The translations under genes and the position numbers were made by a program. 42,605 nucleotides of DNA from a virus: positions 1-42,605 of IMG/VR virus record IMGVR_UViG_3300022074_000108; one strand, given 5' to 3'. A model generated the notes under the pieces. It had not been told where the DNA came from, ran no database searches, and saw only the letters and a list, made by a program, of their open reading frames with translations. Of this stretch, positions 22,747 through 31,439 are shown in pieces. Every line of letters starts with the position of its first letter. Position 1 is the stretch's first letter.

Positions 22747-23030
22747 TGGCTACTACTAAAGACGTTAAAAGAACCCCCTCTGGTAAAATTACTTACCGAG
22801 GGGAATCTTTTCCCGGATTTAATAAACCTAAACGTACTCCTGGAGGTCCCAAAAAATCAGCAGTGTTAGCTAAAAAAGGGACTGCAATAAAATTAGTTAG
22901 GTTTGGAGATCCTAACATGTCTATTAAAAAAGATCAACCAGCAAGAAGAAAGTCTTTCCGTGCTCGCCACAAATGCGATACTGCCAAAGATAAGTTTAGT
23001 GCTAGGTATTGGTCTTGTAAGGCGTGGTAA
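22746..23030 (+). CDS. Conserved basic protein with RARHKCDTAKDK motif
   Basis: The 94-residue basic protein ends RRKSFRARHKCDTAKDK then SARYWSCKAW, a signature I recognise from many marine phages. The N-terminal half is Lys/Gly/Pro-rich. The two Cys and one His could bind metal. Function unknown; located among virion genes. Confidence 0.75.
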   Translation: MATTKDVKRTPSGKITYRGESFPGFNKPKRTPGGPKKSAVLAKKGTAIKLVRFGDPNMSIKKDQPARRKSFRARHKCDTAKDKFSARYWSCKAW

Positions 23031-23197
23031 TGAAAGCAGATGAAGTTTTAAAATTATTGGAAAAGCATGAGTCTGAATGTGCTGATAGATACAAACGTAT
23101 TGAACAACAACTTGATAGGTTTGATACAAAACTATGGGGGCTAGGTATTTTGATAATAGCTTCTGCATTTATACCAGAGGTGTTTAGATGGCTATAA
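23030..23197 (+). CDS. Small coiled-coil plus TM protein (XhlA-like)
   Basis: A 55-residue frame starts by TAATG overlap. The first 35 residues form a charged helix (EKHESECADRYKRIEQQLDR) and the last 20 a transmembrane segment (GLGILIIASAFIP). This helix-plus-TM plan is that of XhlA-type lysis accessories. It overlaps the next gene by 10 bases. Confidence 0.6.
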   Translation: MKADEVLKLLEKHESECADRYKRIEQQLDRFDTKLWGLGILIIASAFIPEVFRWL

Positions 23198-23463
23198 CAA
23201 GAGGTCAAATGTCAAAACAAATTAGTACACCTCCCGCCAAAAAGAAAACAAAACGTAAGATACCCCCAAAATATTTAAAAGGATTGTCTCCTGCTGACAA
23301 AGCAAAGCGTCGTAAAGAGATACAACGTAATGCACCAAAGGCAGATAATGATCCATCAGCTTATAAATTCAGTACAGATTTTAAAAAAGGCAAACGTATA
23401 AAAACTAAGGAATCCGTTTATACTAAAAAATTTAGAAAAATGTATGGAGGAAAAAAGAAATGA
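23188..23463 (+). CDS. Lys-rich conserved phage protein
   Basis: The 91-residue protein is strongly basic with a conserved-looking core PPKYLKGLSPADKAKRRKEI and PSAYKFSTDFKKGKRIKTKE. The family recurs in marine phages near structural genes and has no assigned function. Confidence 0.7.
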   Translation: MAITRGQMSKQISTPPAKKKTKRKIPPKYLKGLSPADKAKRRKEIQRNAPKADNDPSAYKFSTDFKKGKRIKTKESVYTKKFRKMYGGKKK

Positions 23464-23591
23464 CAAAAAAGCTTACACCTAAACAAAAGAAACTTGCTTC
23501 ATTAAGCCCCCCTTATAATAAAATAACTCGCGGTGATATTATTAAAGGTGCAACCATGAAGAAAGGAAAAAAGAATGTCAAACGTAAGTAA
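23460..23591 (+). CDS. Small basic protein (43 residues)
   Basis: A 43-residue frame starts by ATGA overlap and overlaps the next gene by 17 bases. LTPKQKKLASLSPPYNKITR followed by GDIIKGATMKKGKKN is a recognisable pattern of small marine-phage proteins. Function unknown. Confidence 0.55.
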   Translation: MTKKLTPKQKKLASLSPPYNKITRGDIIKGATMKKGKKNVKRK

Positions 23592-23838
23592 AACTTTAGC
23601 TGAAAAGGCTAAGAAAGCTAGAGCCAAAGGTAAAAAGGTTACAGCAGGACAGTTACGTCAAGTCTACAACAAAGGTCTCGCGGCTTATAAAACGGGACAC
23701 CGTCCTGGAACTACACCAAACCAATGGGCTATGGCACGAGTAAACTCTGTTTTAACTGGTGGAAAAGCTAAAGCTGTAGATGCTCATATCTTTGGTAAAG
23801 GCAAAAAACCTAAAAAGAAACCTACTAAGAAAGCTTAA
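23575..23838 (+). CDS. Conserved basic protein with HRPGTTPNQWAMARVNS motif
   Basis: The 87-residue protein contains RQVYNKGLAAYKTGHRPGTT then PNQWAMARVNSVLTGG, a motif I recognise from many marine phages, in a Lys-rich frame. An AAAGGAAAAAAG site lies upstream. Function unknown; probably nucleic-acid associated given the charge. Confidence 0.75.
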   Translation: MSNVSKTLAEKAKKARAKGKKVTAGQLRQVYNKGLAAYKTGHRPGTTPNQWAMARVNSVLTGGKAKAVDAHIFGKGKKPKKKPTKKA

Positions 23839-24516
23839 ATGTCATATTTAATTAGTAATATACCTTTCTTCAAATGTTGGGTACGCAAGGAATTTACACA
23901 CAATCACGAACAGTATAGGGGTGAGTTTATACATGCTCATGCTTTTGCAGTAACCACAATGCCTGATAGAACGTTAGGTTTTCAAGTTGTTTTTACTGGG
24001 TGTGAAGTTGATGGAACAGATGATCCTAATATACATGGTGGGGCTATGTGGGCTAGAATGCCTTTAACAGCGTTAGTTGCTGATATACCCTTGGATACCA
24101 TGCCTGATATTATGCACCCACGCTTTGCACAACCTTGGGATTGTAGTTCTCACCACCATAGTGTAGTTAAGTTAGACTATGTAAGTGTTAGTCCATGGGT
24201 ATGTAAAATAGATAATAAGTTGCATATTGGTAAATATTTATTTACTATAGATTACAGCGAGTCAGATTTAGCAGATGATCCAGCTCAACATAAGCAGAGT
24301 CATGTGATACAACTGTTAAAAGCTGATAACTGGACTGGTAACATTGTTGCGTTACCAAATAACAGAGTGAGAGTTACCTCACCTGCTTTATGGGAGACTG
24401 GTGAAGGTGCTCCCGATTTTAAACCGAGTCAGTGGACTCATAATGCAGAGGAACATGAACAGTATATGGATCCCGATGTAACTTTTAATAATCTTTATAA
24501 GGAGACGAAAGAATGA
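23839..24516 (+). CDS. Conserved hypothetical protein
   Basis: The 225-residue protein is rich in aromatics and His (CWVRKEFTHNHEQYRGEF, WDCSSHHHSVVKLDYV). Unlike its neighbours it is neutral to acidic. I recall similar proteins from marine podoviruses and myoviruses but no function. It starts one base after the previous stop. Confidence 0.65.
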   Translation: MSYLISNIPFFKCWVRKEFTHNHEQYRGEFIHAHAFAVTTMPDRTLGFQVVFTGCEVDGTDDPNIHGGAMWARMPLTALVADIPLDTMPDIMHPRFAQPWDCSSHHHSVVKLDYVSVSPWVCKIDNKLHIGKYLFTIDYSESDLADDPAQHKQSHVIQLLKADNWTGNIVALPNNRVRVTSPALWETGEGAPDFKPSQWTHNAEEHEQYMDPDVTFNNLYKETKE

Positions 24517-24671
24517 TGAAGAAGAAAAGCTATGCTATGGGCGGTGCTCCCAAGAAAGAAGCAATGATGGGCGGTGGTGCTATGAAAAAGAAAAGTTATG
24601 CTATGGGTGGCATGACAGATAAAAAGAAAATGTCAGGTGGTGGCAAAGTTGTAAAAGGTCCATATAGTTAA
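24513..24671 (+). CDS. Small Met/Gly/Lys-rich repeat protein (52 residues)
   Basis: A 52-residue frame with a strong AAGGAG upstream starts ATGATG on the previous stop. It holds two copies of KKKSYAMGG (from residues 3 and 26), low-complexity Met/Gly/Lys between them, and ends GGGKVVKGPYS. The adaptor gene begins on its stop (TAATG). Probably a virion minor component; function unknown. Confidence 0.55.
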   Translation: MMKKKSYAMGGAPKKEAMMGGGAMKKKSYAMGGMTDKKKMSGGGKVVKGPYS

Positions 24672-25339
24672 TGACAACTTCATCCTCTACTAATTTTGAG
24701 TTAGACGTAGCCGAATATATTGAGGAAGCCTTTGAGCGATGTGGCTTAGAGGTTAGAACTGGATATGATCTACAAACAGCAAAAAGGTCTATGAATATAC
24801 TTCTTGCTGATTGGGCTAATAGAGGATTGAATCAGTGGACTATTGAACAAAGAACACAAGCCTTAACTGCAGGAACGGCAGAATATGATTTTAGTACAGA
24901 TACAATTGATGTGTTAAATGCAGTAATACGCAGAGGTAGCACAGATTTTAGTCTTAGTAGAATAGGTAGGGATCAGTATTTGAATATACCCACTAAATCA
25001 ACAACTGGAAGACCAAGCCAATATTTCTTAGATAGGCAGATTACACCTAAATTAAGATTATGGGCTACACCAGAAAACAGCACAGATGTTTTTGTATATG
25101 ATGCTTTAACTCGTATACAAGATGCAGATACTGCAAAAGATACTATTGAAGTTCCTTTTAGGTTTTATCCATGTTTAACTGCGGGATTAGCTTATTACTT
25201 AGCAATGAAAAAAGCACCTGATAGAATACAACTTTTGAAAGCTATGTATGAAGAAGAGTTTGAAAGAGCTTCTGCAGAAGATAGGGATAGATCTAATCTA
25301 TCATTAACCCCTAGTAGTACATATTATGGTTTTGTATGA
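24671..25339 (+). CDS. Head-tail adaptor (tail tubular A/gp4-like)
   Basis: The 222-residue protein has the pattern of podovirus adaptors: N-terminal helices (VAEYIEEAFERCGLEVRTGY, MNILLADWANRGLNQWTIEQ), a central TAGTAEYDFSTDTIDVLNAV strand region and a C-terminal AYYLAMKK helix. It forms the ring joining portal and tail nozzle. Confidence 0.75.
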   Translation: MTTSSSTNFELDVAEYIEEAFERCGLEVRTGYDLQTAKRSMNILLADWANRGLNQWTIEQRTQALTAGTAEYDFSTDTIDVLNAVIRRGSTDFSLSRIGRDQYLNIPTKSTTGRPSQYFLDRQITPKLRLWATPENSTDVFVYDALTRIQDADTAKDTIEVPFRFYPCLTAGLAYYLAMKKAPDRIQLLKAMYEEEFERASAEDRDRSNLSLTPSSTYYGFV

Positions 25340-25653
25340 GTAGATTTGCTATTGGAAAAAGGTCTAAGTTTATATCCGATCGGTCTGGGTTTGCTTTTCC
25401 GTATAGGGAACGTGTTAAAGAGTGGAACGGTAATCTTGTCCATACTTCAGAATACGAACGCAAACACCCACAATTGACACCAAGAAAACCTCCTTTTGAG
25501 CCACAAGGATTACATCAACCAAGACCACAAGAAACAGATGATAACAAAAGGTTTATTGTATATACGAATGTTGGTTTAGGATTACTGGGTACTGAATTAA
25601 CTACGTTTAGTGCTACAACTTCTTTAGGAACTGTAACAGTGAGTGTATCATGA
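25336..25653 (+). CDS. Conserved tail-region protein
   Basis: The 105-residue protein starts by ATGA overlap. RSGFAFPYRERVKEWNGNLV and YERKHPQLTPRKPPFEPQGL are typical of a small protein seen between adaptor genes in marine podoviruses. Its C-terminus GTVTVSVS matches that of the 33945 product. Function unknown. Confidence 0.65.
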   Translation: MSRFAIGKRSKFISDRSGFAFPYRERVKEWNGNLVHTSEYERKHPQLTPRKPPFEPQGLHQPRPQETDDNKRFIVYTNVGLGLLGTELTTFSATTSLGTVTVSVS

Positions 25654-26294
25654 GCTTTACTTTAACAACATTAACACAATCAATACAAGACTGGACAGAA
25701 AACGATGAGTCCACTTTTGTAGCTGAAATACCTTTTTTCATTAAAAATGCAGAAGAACGAATATTTAAAACAGTAGACCTTGATTATTTTAGAAAAAACG
25801 TAGAGGGTACTGCAACTAGTGGAAATAAGTTTCTACAAAAGCCCACTGACTATATGGCTACTTTTTCTTTGTCTTTACAAAATAGTGGCAGTAGTGTTTT
25901 CCTCTTACAAAAAGATGTAAACTTTATACAAGAGTTTAACCCAGATCCTACTGTAACTGGAATACCAAAATACTATGCACAGTTTGATGTTTTGAATTTT
26001 ATATTAGCACCTACACCAAATGCTAATTTTGCTGTAGAATTGCATTATTATTATCGTCCAGCTTCTCTTACTACTGATGATAGTGGAACAACTTGGATTA
26101 GTACCAATGCTCCAGATGCTTTATTGTATGGTACATTAGTAGAGGCATATACTTTTATGAAGGGCGAAAAAGATATACTAGATTTATACAATGGTAGATT
26201 TCTAGAGTCACTTTCAAGATTAAAGAACTATGCAGAAGGTAGAAATTATTCTGATTCTTTTCGAGAAGGTTTGGTTAGACAAAGACAAACATGA
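25650..26294 (+). CDS. Second adaptor-like tail protein
   Basis: The 214-residue protein has helices (TLTQSIQDWTENDESTFVAE, FFIKNAEERIFKTVDLDYFR), a strand region about 55-120, and C-terminal helices (LVEAYTFMKGEKDILDLYNG). This matches phage adaptor/connector proteins. The gene starts by ATGA overlap. Confidence 0.7.
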   Translation: MSFTLTTLTQSIQDWTENDESTFVAEIPFFIKNAEERIFKTVDLDYFRKNVEGTATSGNKFLQKPTDYMATFSLSLQNSGSSVFLLQKDVNFIQEFNPDPTVTGIPKYYAQFDVLNFILAPTPNANFAVELHYYYRPASLTTDDSGTTWISTNAPDALLYGTLVEAYTFMKGEKDILDLYNGRFLESLSRLKNYAEGRNYSDSFREGLVRQRQT

Positions 26295-27004
26295 GTAAAC
26301 TTAAAAGCGTTGCTATTGTTGCTCTGGGTAATAGTTGTTCAGAGTTTTTAATGGCAAAAATTAGAAGTGAATCTTTTAATGAAGTATGGGCTATTAACTC
26401 AATAGCCTCTGCTATATTTCATGATAAAGTTTTTATGATGGATCCCCCCTCAAGGTTTTTAGATGGTAAGTTTGCGGGAAAACAAACAAATGCCATGAAA
26501 GAAAGATTAATCACTAAATTAGAAATACCTATTTTTTCATGTGTTTTAGATGAGCGATGTCCAGATGTAGTTGAATATCCTTTACAAGATGTGTTACAAA
26601 AAACCAAATATGCTTACTTAAATAATACTGTCGCATACGCTATAGCTTATGCCATAGCCTATGAAGCTACAGAACTGCACTTGTATGGTATTGACTTTAG
26701 TCATAAAAATGTACACTTTGCAGAATCAGGAAGAGCATGTTGTGAGTTTTGGTTAGCTATAGCTATTTCAAAAGGTATTAAAATAAACATAGCCTCAAGT
26801 TCCTCTTTATTGGATACTAACGTACCTGATGATGAAAAACTGTATGGTTATCATAGATTAGATGACCCAATAGTATCAACTACTACACAAGGTAGTATGT
26901 TAATCACTAAAAAATCTAAACTAGAGCCACCAGAGCCTTTAGATTTAGAATCCAATATTATAGGTAGAAAAGACATTAAAGGTTTAAGCTATGAGGAGAA
27001 ATAA
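26291..27004 (+). CDS. Rossmann-like protein, possible MptE/DUF115-type
   Basis: The 237-residue protein opens with a strand-loop-helix VAIVALGNSCSEFLMAKI, then EVWAINSIASAI, VFMMDPPSRFLDG, NNTVAYAIAYAIAYEA and LHLYGIDFSH. This order (nucleotide-binding-like loop, WAIN, D-rich strand, YGIDF) resembles the MptE-like/DUF115 superfamily, often linked to glycan or lipid-carrier pyrophosphate transfer. It sits in the tail module as an enzyme among structural genes. Assignment is tentative. Confidence 0.5.
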   Translation: MSKLKSVAIVALGNSCSEFLMAKIRSESFNEVWAINSIASAIFHDKVFMMDPPSRFLDGKFAGKQTNAMKERLITKLEIPIFSCVLDERCPDVVEYPLQDVLQKTKYAYLNNTVAYAIAYAIAYEATELHLYGIDFSHKNVHFAESGRACCEFWLAIAISKGIKINIASSSSLLDTNVPDDEKLYGYHRLDDPIVSTTTQGSMLITKKSKLEPPEPLDLESNIIGRKDIKGLSYEEK

Positions 27005-27292
27005 ATGTTTGAATTAGGTACTTCAAAGGTAGGTAGTGTTAACGTTTTTACTTCGGATAAGGGTGGGTTAACTAACGAACAAGTGGCAGATTTAGCTCTA
27101 GATAAGATAGTTAGTATTTCAGATCAAGCACCTGAACATGTAAGACAACAAGCAAATCAATTTAAAGAACATGTCAAAACAGTACTGTATCATTATTTAC
27201 TCTTGGCAAGGAAGGAAGAACGAGCTAGTATAGTTCATATTTTAAGATCTAATGGTCAAAAAGAAATGGCTGAATATATAAGGAGACTCTAA
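27005..27292 (+). CDS. Conserved small protein of the tail module
   Basis: The 95-residue helical protein contains GGLTNEQVADLALDKIVSIS and FKEHVKTVLYHYLLLARKEE. I associate this pattern with marine-phage structural regions but know no function. AGGAG lies upstream. Confidence 0.65.
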   Translation: MFELGTSKVGSVNVFTSDKGGLTNEQVADLALDKIVSISDQAPEHVRQQANQFKEHVKTVLYHYLLLARKEERASIVHILRSNGQKEMAEYIRRL

Positions 27293-27293
27293 T

Positions 27294-27746
27294 ATGGCTA
27301 TAGCACAAGCAATGTGTACTTCCTTCAAAACAGAGTTATTGACAGGTACACACAATTTTGCAACAAACGGAAACGCTTTTAAATTAGCACTTTATGCAGA
27401 AGGTGGTGGCGGTAAATCATCCACAACTGCTACGCTAGGAGCGGCGACTACTGCTTTTACCACAACTGGTGAAGTAGCAAATAGTGGTAGTTACACTTCT
27501 GGAGGTGGCACTTTAACAAAGGTTGCACCAACTAGTTCTGGAACAACTGCGTTTACTGATTTTGCAGATTTAAGTTTTACTACAGCAACCATAACTGCTA
27601 TGGGTGCGTTGATTTATAATGATACAAACAGTGATAAAGCTGTATGCGTTTTAGACTTTTCAACAAATAAAACTTCTACCTCTGGAACTTTTACAATACA
27701 GTTTCCTACTGCTGACGCATCAAATGCTATAATCCGTATAGCTTAA
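27294..27746 (+). CDS. Virion structural protein, Gly/Thr-rich
   Basis: The 150-residue protein starts with a short helix (AMCTSFKTELLTGTHNFATN) and continues as repeated strands rich in Thr, Gly and Ser. This is a common phage tail or fibre-associated protein of unknown exact role. Confidence 0.7.
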   Translation: MAIAQAMCTSFKTELLTGTHNFATNGNAFKLALYAEGGGGKSSTTATLGAATTAFTTTGEVANSGSYTSGGGTLTKVAPTSSGTTAFTDFADLSFTTATITAMGALIYNDTNSDKAVCVLDFSTNKTSTSGTFTIQFPTADASNAIIRIA

Positions 27747-27762
27747 CTGTCAAGGTTAAGCT

Positions 27763-29121
27763 ATGGCTACTAGTGGTTGGGGTGATGGTGCTTGGGGTGC
27801 CTCTTTTTGGGGAGGCTTTGTTGATGCTGATGTAAGTGTCACTGGAGTCGCAGGAACTACTGCCGTTGGTGAAGAAGGAGTAACTGGAACTAGTGTAGTT
27901 GTTGAAACTGGACTATCTGCAACTGGTGTTATTAATTCTGCTGGATTAGTTTTTAAGTTTGGTTATCTTGTATCAGGTGTTTCGTCAACTGGAGCTGTTG
28001 GTACTGTCACTTTTGATGGCGATAGTAATACTGGTACTACTGGAATATCTGCTACTTCTGCTGTAGGTACAGCAACAATAGGTGGTTCTACTAATGTTGT
28101 TGTGACTGGAGTTTCGTCAACTGGTGCTGTAGGAACTGTTACTCCTAGTATACCCATAACTTTTGCAGTCACTGGTGTGTCTGCAACAACTGGATTTATG
28201 ACTGGTTGGGGTAGTGGTCCATGGAGTGCTGGAGTATGGGGTGGAGGTGTTTTTGCTGATGTGGGTCAGGTTATTCCTGCATTAACAAATGTAGCTCAAG
28301 GTTTAATTCAAACGCCAACAATACTTGGAACTTGCACATTTAGTGTCACTGGAGTTGCAGGAACTACTGCTGTAGGCAATCCACTTGTTGGTGCTGGAGC
28401 AAGAGTTGTTGAAACTGGACTTACTGGTACAATAGGTTTTGGTGATGAATCTGTTGTTGGAACAGCACTTGTTTCACCTACTGGTGTTTCTGCATCTATC
28501 TTGATCAGTGGCTATGAAGCAAGTACAGTGACAAAAGTTGTTACTGTTCAAAGTGTAAGTGGTGCAAATAAATATTTTATAGACGGTGTGCAACAACAAA
28601 CACAAGAACTTTTTGAGGGTAATACATATTACTTTGATCAAAGTGATAGTAGTAATAGTGGTCATCCATTTAGATTCAGTACAACCTCTAATGGTACGCA
28701 TGGGGGTGGTTCAGAATACACAACTGGTGTAACAACAAGTGGTACTCCAGGAAGTAGTGGTGCATATACACAAATAACGATTGCTGATAAAGCTCCAACT
28801 CTTTACTATTATTGTAGCGTCCATTCAGGTATGGGTGGACAAGCTAATACTCCTGCTGTTTATACTATTCTTACCTCTACTGGTGCTCCAGTAACGAATG
28901 TTGTTGGAACTACCGCTTTAGGTAGCGAGTCAGTCACAGCAGACTCTAATACAGCAGTAACATTAGCAGGAATGACAATTTCTTTAGGAACACTTGCAAT
29001 CACTGGTGGTTCTGTGTTATCTTTAACTGGAATTAGTGCGACTGGTTCAACTGGAGAAGAACAAGTTTATAGCTTAATAGAGCCAGACCAACTGGCTAAC
29101 TGGATTGAAAGGGTGGCGTAA
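27763..29121 (+). CDS. Repeat-containing virion protein with a cupredoxin-like domain
   Basis: The 452-residue protein combines three parts. A Trp/Gly motif occurs twice (WGDGAWGASFWGG at 6-18; WGSGPWSAGVWGG at 149-161). Degenerate repeats VTGVSSTGAVGTV recur throughout. Around 260-370 a separate domain has HPF with His301 and YYYCSVHSGMGG with Cys351, His354 and Met357, resembling the copper ligands of plastocyanin-type cupredoxins, though the Cys-Met spacing is shorter than in plastocyanin. Similar domains occur in marine phage appendage proteins; metal binding is untested. Confidence 0.7.
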   Translation: MATSGWGDGAWGASFWGGFVDADVSVTGVAGTTAVGEEGVTGTSVVVETGLSATGVINSAGLVFKFGYLVSGVSSTGAVGTVTFDGDSNTGTTGISATSAVGTATIGGSTNVVVTGVSSTGAVGTVTPSIPITFAVTGVSATTGFMTGWGSGPWSAGVWGGGVFADVGQVIPALTNVAQGLIQTPTILGTCTFSVTGVAGTTAVGNPLVGAGARVVETGLTGTIGFGDESVVGTALVSPTGVSASILISGYEASTVTKVVTVQSVSGANKYFIDGVQQQTQELFEGNTYYFDQSDSSNSGHPFRFSTTSNGTHGGGSEYTTGVTTSGTPGSSGAYTQITIADKAPTLYYYCSVHSGMGGQANTPAVYTILTSTGAPVTNVVGTTALGSESVTADSNTAVTLAGMTISLGTLAITGGSVLSLTGISATGSTGEEQVYSLIEPDQLANWIERVA

Positions 29122-30086
29122 TGGCAACATATGTTAACAATCTTAGATTAAAAGAAATCGCGACTGGTGATGAATCGGGTACTTGGGGTACCTCTACAAA
29201 TACTAATTTAGAATTAGTAGGAGAGGCTCTAGGTTTTGGCACAGAAGGCATAACAACAAATGCTGATACTCACACAACTACTGTAGCAGATGGTTCCTCT
29301 GATGCAGGAAGAGCATTTTTTATAAAATATACTGGAACATTGGACTCAGCGTGTACAATAACTATAGGTCCCAACACAATGAAACGAGTGCATATTATTG
29401 AAAATGCAACTAGTGGTTCACAAAACATACTTATAAGCCAAGGCTCTGGTGCAAACGTAACTATACCAAATGGTCATACCAAAGCTGTTTATTTAGATGG
29501 AGCGGGAAGCGGAGCGGCTGTAGTAGATGCTTTTACAGATTTGAACATACCATCTTTATTTGCTGGAGGCTTAACTTATCCAACAAGTGATGGTTCTTCT
29601 GGACAGTTTATGAAAACAGATGGTAGTGGCACACTCTCTTTTGCTACTGTAGACACAACAACTAAATTAGATGATATTGCAACTGGAGATGCCGCGAGTA
29701 CATTAGCGACTTCAGCAGGAAACATAACTATTGATGCTCAAGGTAATGATACAGACATAATTTTAAAGGGTACTGATGGTAATGCAGACACAACCTTCTT
29801 AACAATAGATGGATCTGCGGCAGGATTGGCAACCTTCAATGCAGGAGCGGTTTTTGGAGGTTCTGTTTTACCATCCGCGGATGATACACATGATCTAGGT
29901 TCTTCTTCTAAGCAATGGCGAGACATATATACTGGTGATATAAATTTAAACAACACTAAAACAAGAGATAATGAAGTAGATGGAAGTAGAGGCTCTTGGA
30001 CTATACAAGAGGGTGCAGATGACTTATTTATTTTAAATAGGCTTAATGGTAAAAAATATAGATTTAAACTAGAGGAGATGGATTAA
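29121..30086 (+). CDS. Tail fibre-like protein
   Basis: The 321-residue protein begins YVNNLRLKEIATGDESGTWG followed by TSTNTNLELVGEALGFG, the conserved N-terminus of many marine-phage tail appendage proteins. Then come beta-rich repeats, a LPSADDTHDLGSSSKQWRDI segment and a terminal DLFILNRLNGKKYRFKL. The ADDTHDLGS unit is frequent in trimeric fibres. Probably contacts the host surface or links fibres to the tail. Confidence 0.75.
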   Translation: MATYVNNLRLKEIATGDESGTWGTSTNTNLELVGEALGFGTEGITTNADTHTTTVADGSSDAGRAFFIKYTGTLDSACTITIGPNTMKRVHIIENATSGSQNILISQGSGANVTIPNGHTKAVYLDGAGSGAAVVDAFTDLNIPSLFAGGLTYPTSDGSSGQFMKTDGSGTLSFATVDTTTKLDDIATGDAASTLATSAGNITIDAQGNDTDIILKGTDGNADTTFLTIDGSAAGLATFNAGAVFGGSVLPSADDTHDLGSSSKQWRDIYTGDINLNNTKTRDNEVDGSRGSWTIQEGADDLFILNRLNGKKYRFKLEEMD

Positions 30087-30568
30087 TGGCTTTAATTGTT
30101 GGTGGAACAACCGTTACTGGAACACAAACTTTAGATGCAACTAAATTAACGGGAAATCTTCCCGCAATAAGTGGTGCAAGTTTGACTTCTTTAAATGGTA
30201 GTAATGTATCGAGTGGTACATTAGGTACGGATAGAATACCTAATTTTAACGCTTCAAAAATTACAAGTGGTACAATGAGTGGTGCAAGAATATCAGGTGG
30301 TACTTTTGGATCTACAAATGGATCAAATTTAACAAGTTTACCAAGTGGAAGCTCTATTCCAGTTACGTCATATCAATCAGTAGGTATGTATGTAATGATG
30401 AACCATGACAATCAAGGTACTTTTAGTATAAATAGCACCTACTCAAATATGAAAGCTTCTGGAGTTACTAGTTCAAGAAGTAACAATCTCGCATTAAGTG
30501 GAACATATAGATCATATGGTTATGAACCAGCAGGTGCAACTGCAACACTTGGTCAAAGAATATCATAG
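30086..30568 (+). CDS. Fibre-like protein with Gly/Ser/Thr repeats
   Basis: The 160-residue protein is built of short repeats (GTLGTDRIPNFNASKITSGT, GTMSGARISGGTFGSTNGSN) typical of beta-helical fibre tips. It begins on the stop of the previous gene. The last 60 residues (YQSVGMYVMMNHDNQG) look globular and may bind a receptor. Divergent, function inferred from context. Confidence 0.65.
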   Translation: MALIVGGTTVTGTQTLDATKLTGNLPAISGASLTSLNGSNVSSGTLGTDRIPNFNASKITSGTMSGARISGGTFGSTNGSNLTSLPSGSSIPVTSYQSVGMYVMMNHDNQGTFSINSTYSNMKASGVTSSRSNNLALSGTYRSYGYEPAGATATLGQRIS

Positions 30569-30577
30569 GAGGATTAT

Positions 30578-30847
30578 ATGACTATAACTATAGCAAGTAA
30601 TGGAGCTACTTTAATAGGTGCAAGAAATCCCGTTTACGCTAATGCAGAAAAAACTATGGTCAATGTTGATGCTAAGTTTTCACATTACGAAAGTTTAGGT
30701 ATTACAGAAAATGATGGCTACTTACCATTTTTATGTAATCCAGATGATCCAGAGTCACATGGTCGTGAGATGTTAGCAAAAGCACTAGCTGGAGAATATG
30801 GAACTATTGGTGATTATGTTCCAGTAGTAGAAGAAGAAGAAGAATAA
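30578..30847 (+). CDS. Hypothetical protein with acidic tail
   Basis: The 89-residue protein ends in a run of Glu (EEEEE). The body (TIASNGATLIGARNPVYANA, YLPFLCNPDDPESHGREMLA) resembles small proteins located beside fibre genes, possibly assembly chaperones. TAGGAGG precedes the ATG. Confidence 0.6.
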   Translation: MTITIASNGATLIGARNPVYANAEKTMVNVDAKFSHYESLGITENDGYLPFLCNPDDPESHGREMLAKALAGEYGTIGDYVPVVEEEEE

Positions 30848-30863
30848 GAAAAAAGGATTAATT

Positions 30864-31439
30864 GTGAAACAAGAAAATTTTATTAATACAACACAATTAG
30901 ATACAAATACTTGTGATGAAATGGTAAATTTTTTTTGGTCAAATCATAATCAGCATATGAAAGGTTTAGTTGGAGCAGAGAAAGAAGATATGTCTATTAA
31001 AGATAGTACCGACTTACCAATTCAAATGGGCGATGTTTTACATATTCCATTTTTCAAAAACTATGACGATCATTTAATTAAAAGTGTGTTTCAATATTTA
31101 GATATTTATTCAGCAATAAACGACAACTGGAAGATGGGTATAACTGAACCTTTTATTATCCAACATTACAAAAAAGGTGGTGGATTTAAGGTAGAACATT
31201 GTGAAAGAACTGGTCATTTTGATAAAACAATAAAAAGAGCATTAGTTTTTACAACATATTTAAATGATGTTCCTGATGGTGGCACACATTTTAAATATTA
31301 CAACCACACAGAACAAGCTCAAAAAGGCAAGACTGTAATTTTTCCTAGTGATTGGACACATACTCATGTTGGTCAAATTACTCAAGATAATGAAAAGATT
31401 ATTAGTACTGGCTGGATAAGCCATAGATGGGATTTCTGA
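30864..31439 (+). CDS. 2OG-Fe(II) oxygenase, prolyl-4-hydroxylase-like (copy 1)
   Basis: The 191-residue protein starts at GTG. It has the double-stranded beta-helix signature of P4H-like oxygenases: HYKKGGGFKVEHCE with H112-C-E114, TTYLNDVPDGGTHF, then GKTVIFPSDWTHTHVG with H166/H168. These enzymes hydroxylate proteins or other targets using 2-oxoglutarate and iron. The iron triad would be HxE...H rather than the commoner HxD...H. A paralogue follows directly. Target unknown; fibre or host proteins are candidates. Confidence 0.8.
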   Translation: MKQENFINTTQLDTNTCDEMVNFFWSNHNQHMKGLVGAEKEDMSIKDSTDLPIQMGDVLHIPFFKNYDDHLIKSVFQYLDIYSAINDNWKMGITEPFIIQHYKKGGGFKVEHCERTGHFDKTIKRALVFTTYLNDVPDGGTHFKYYNHTEQAQKGKTVIFPSDWTHTHVGQITQDNEKIISTGWISHRWDF

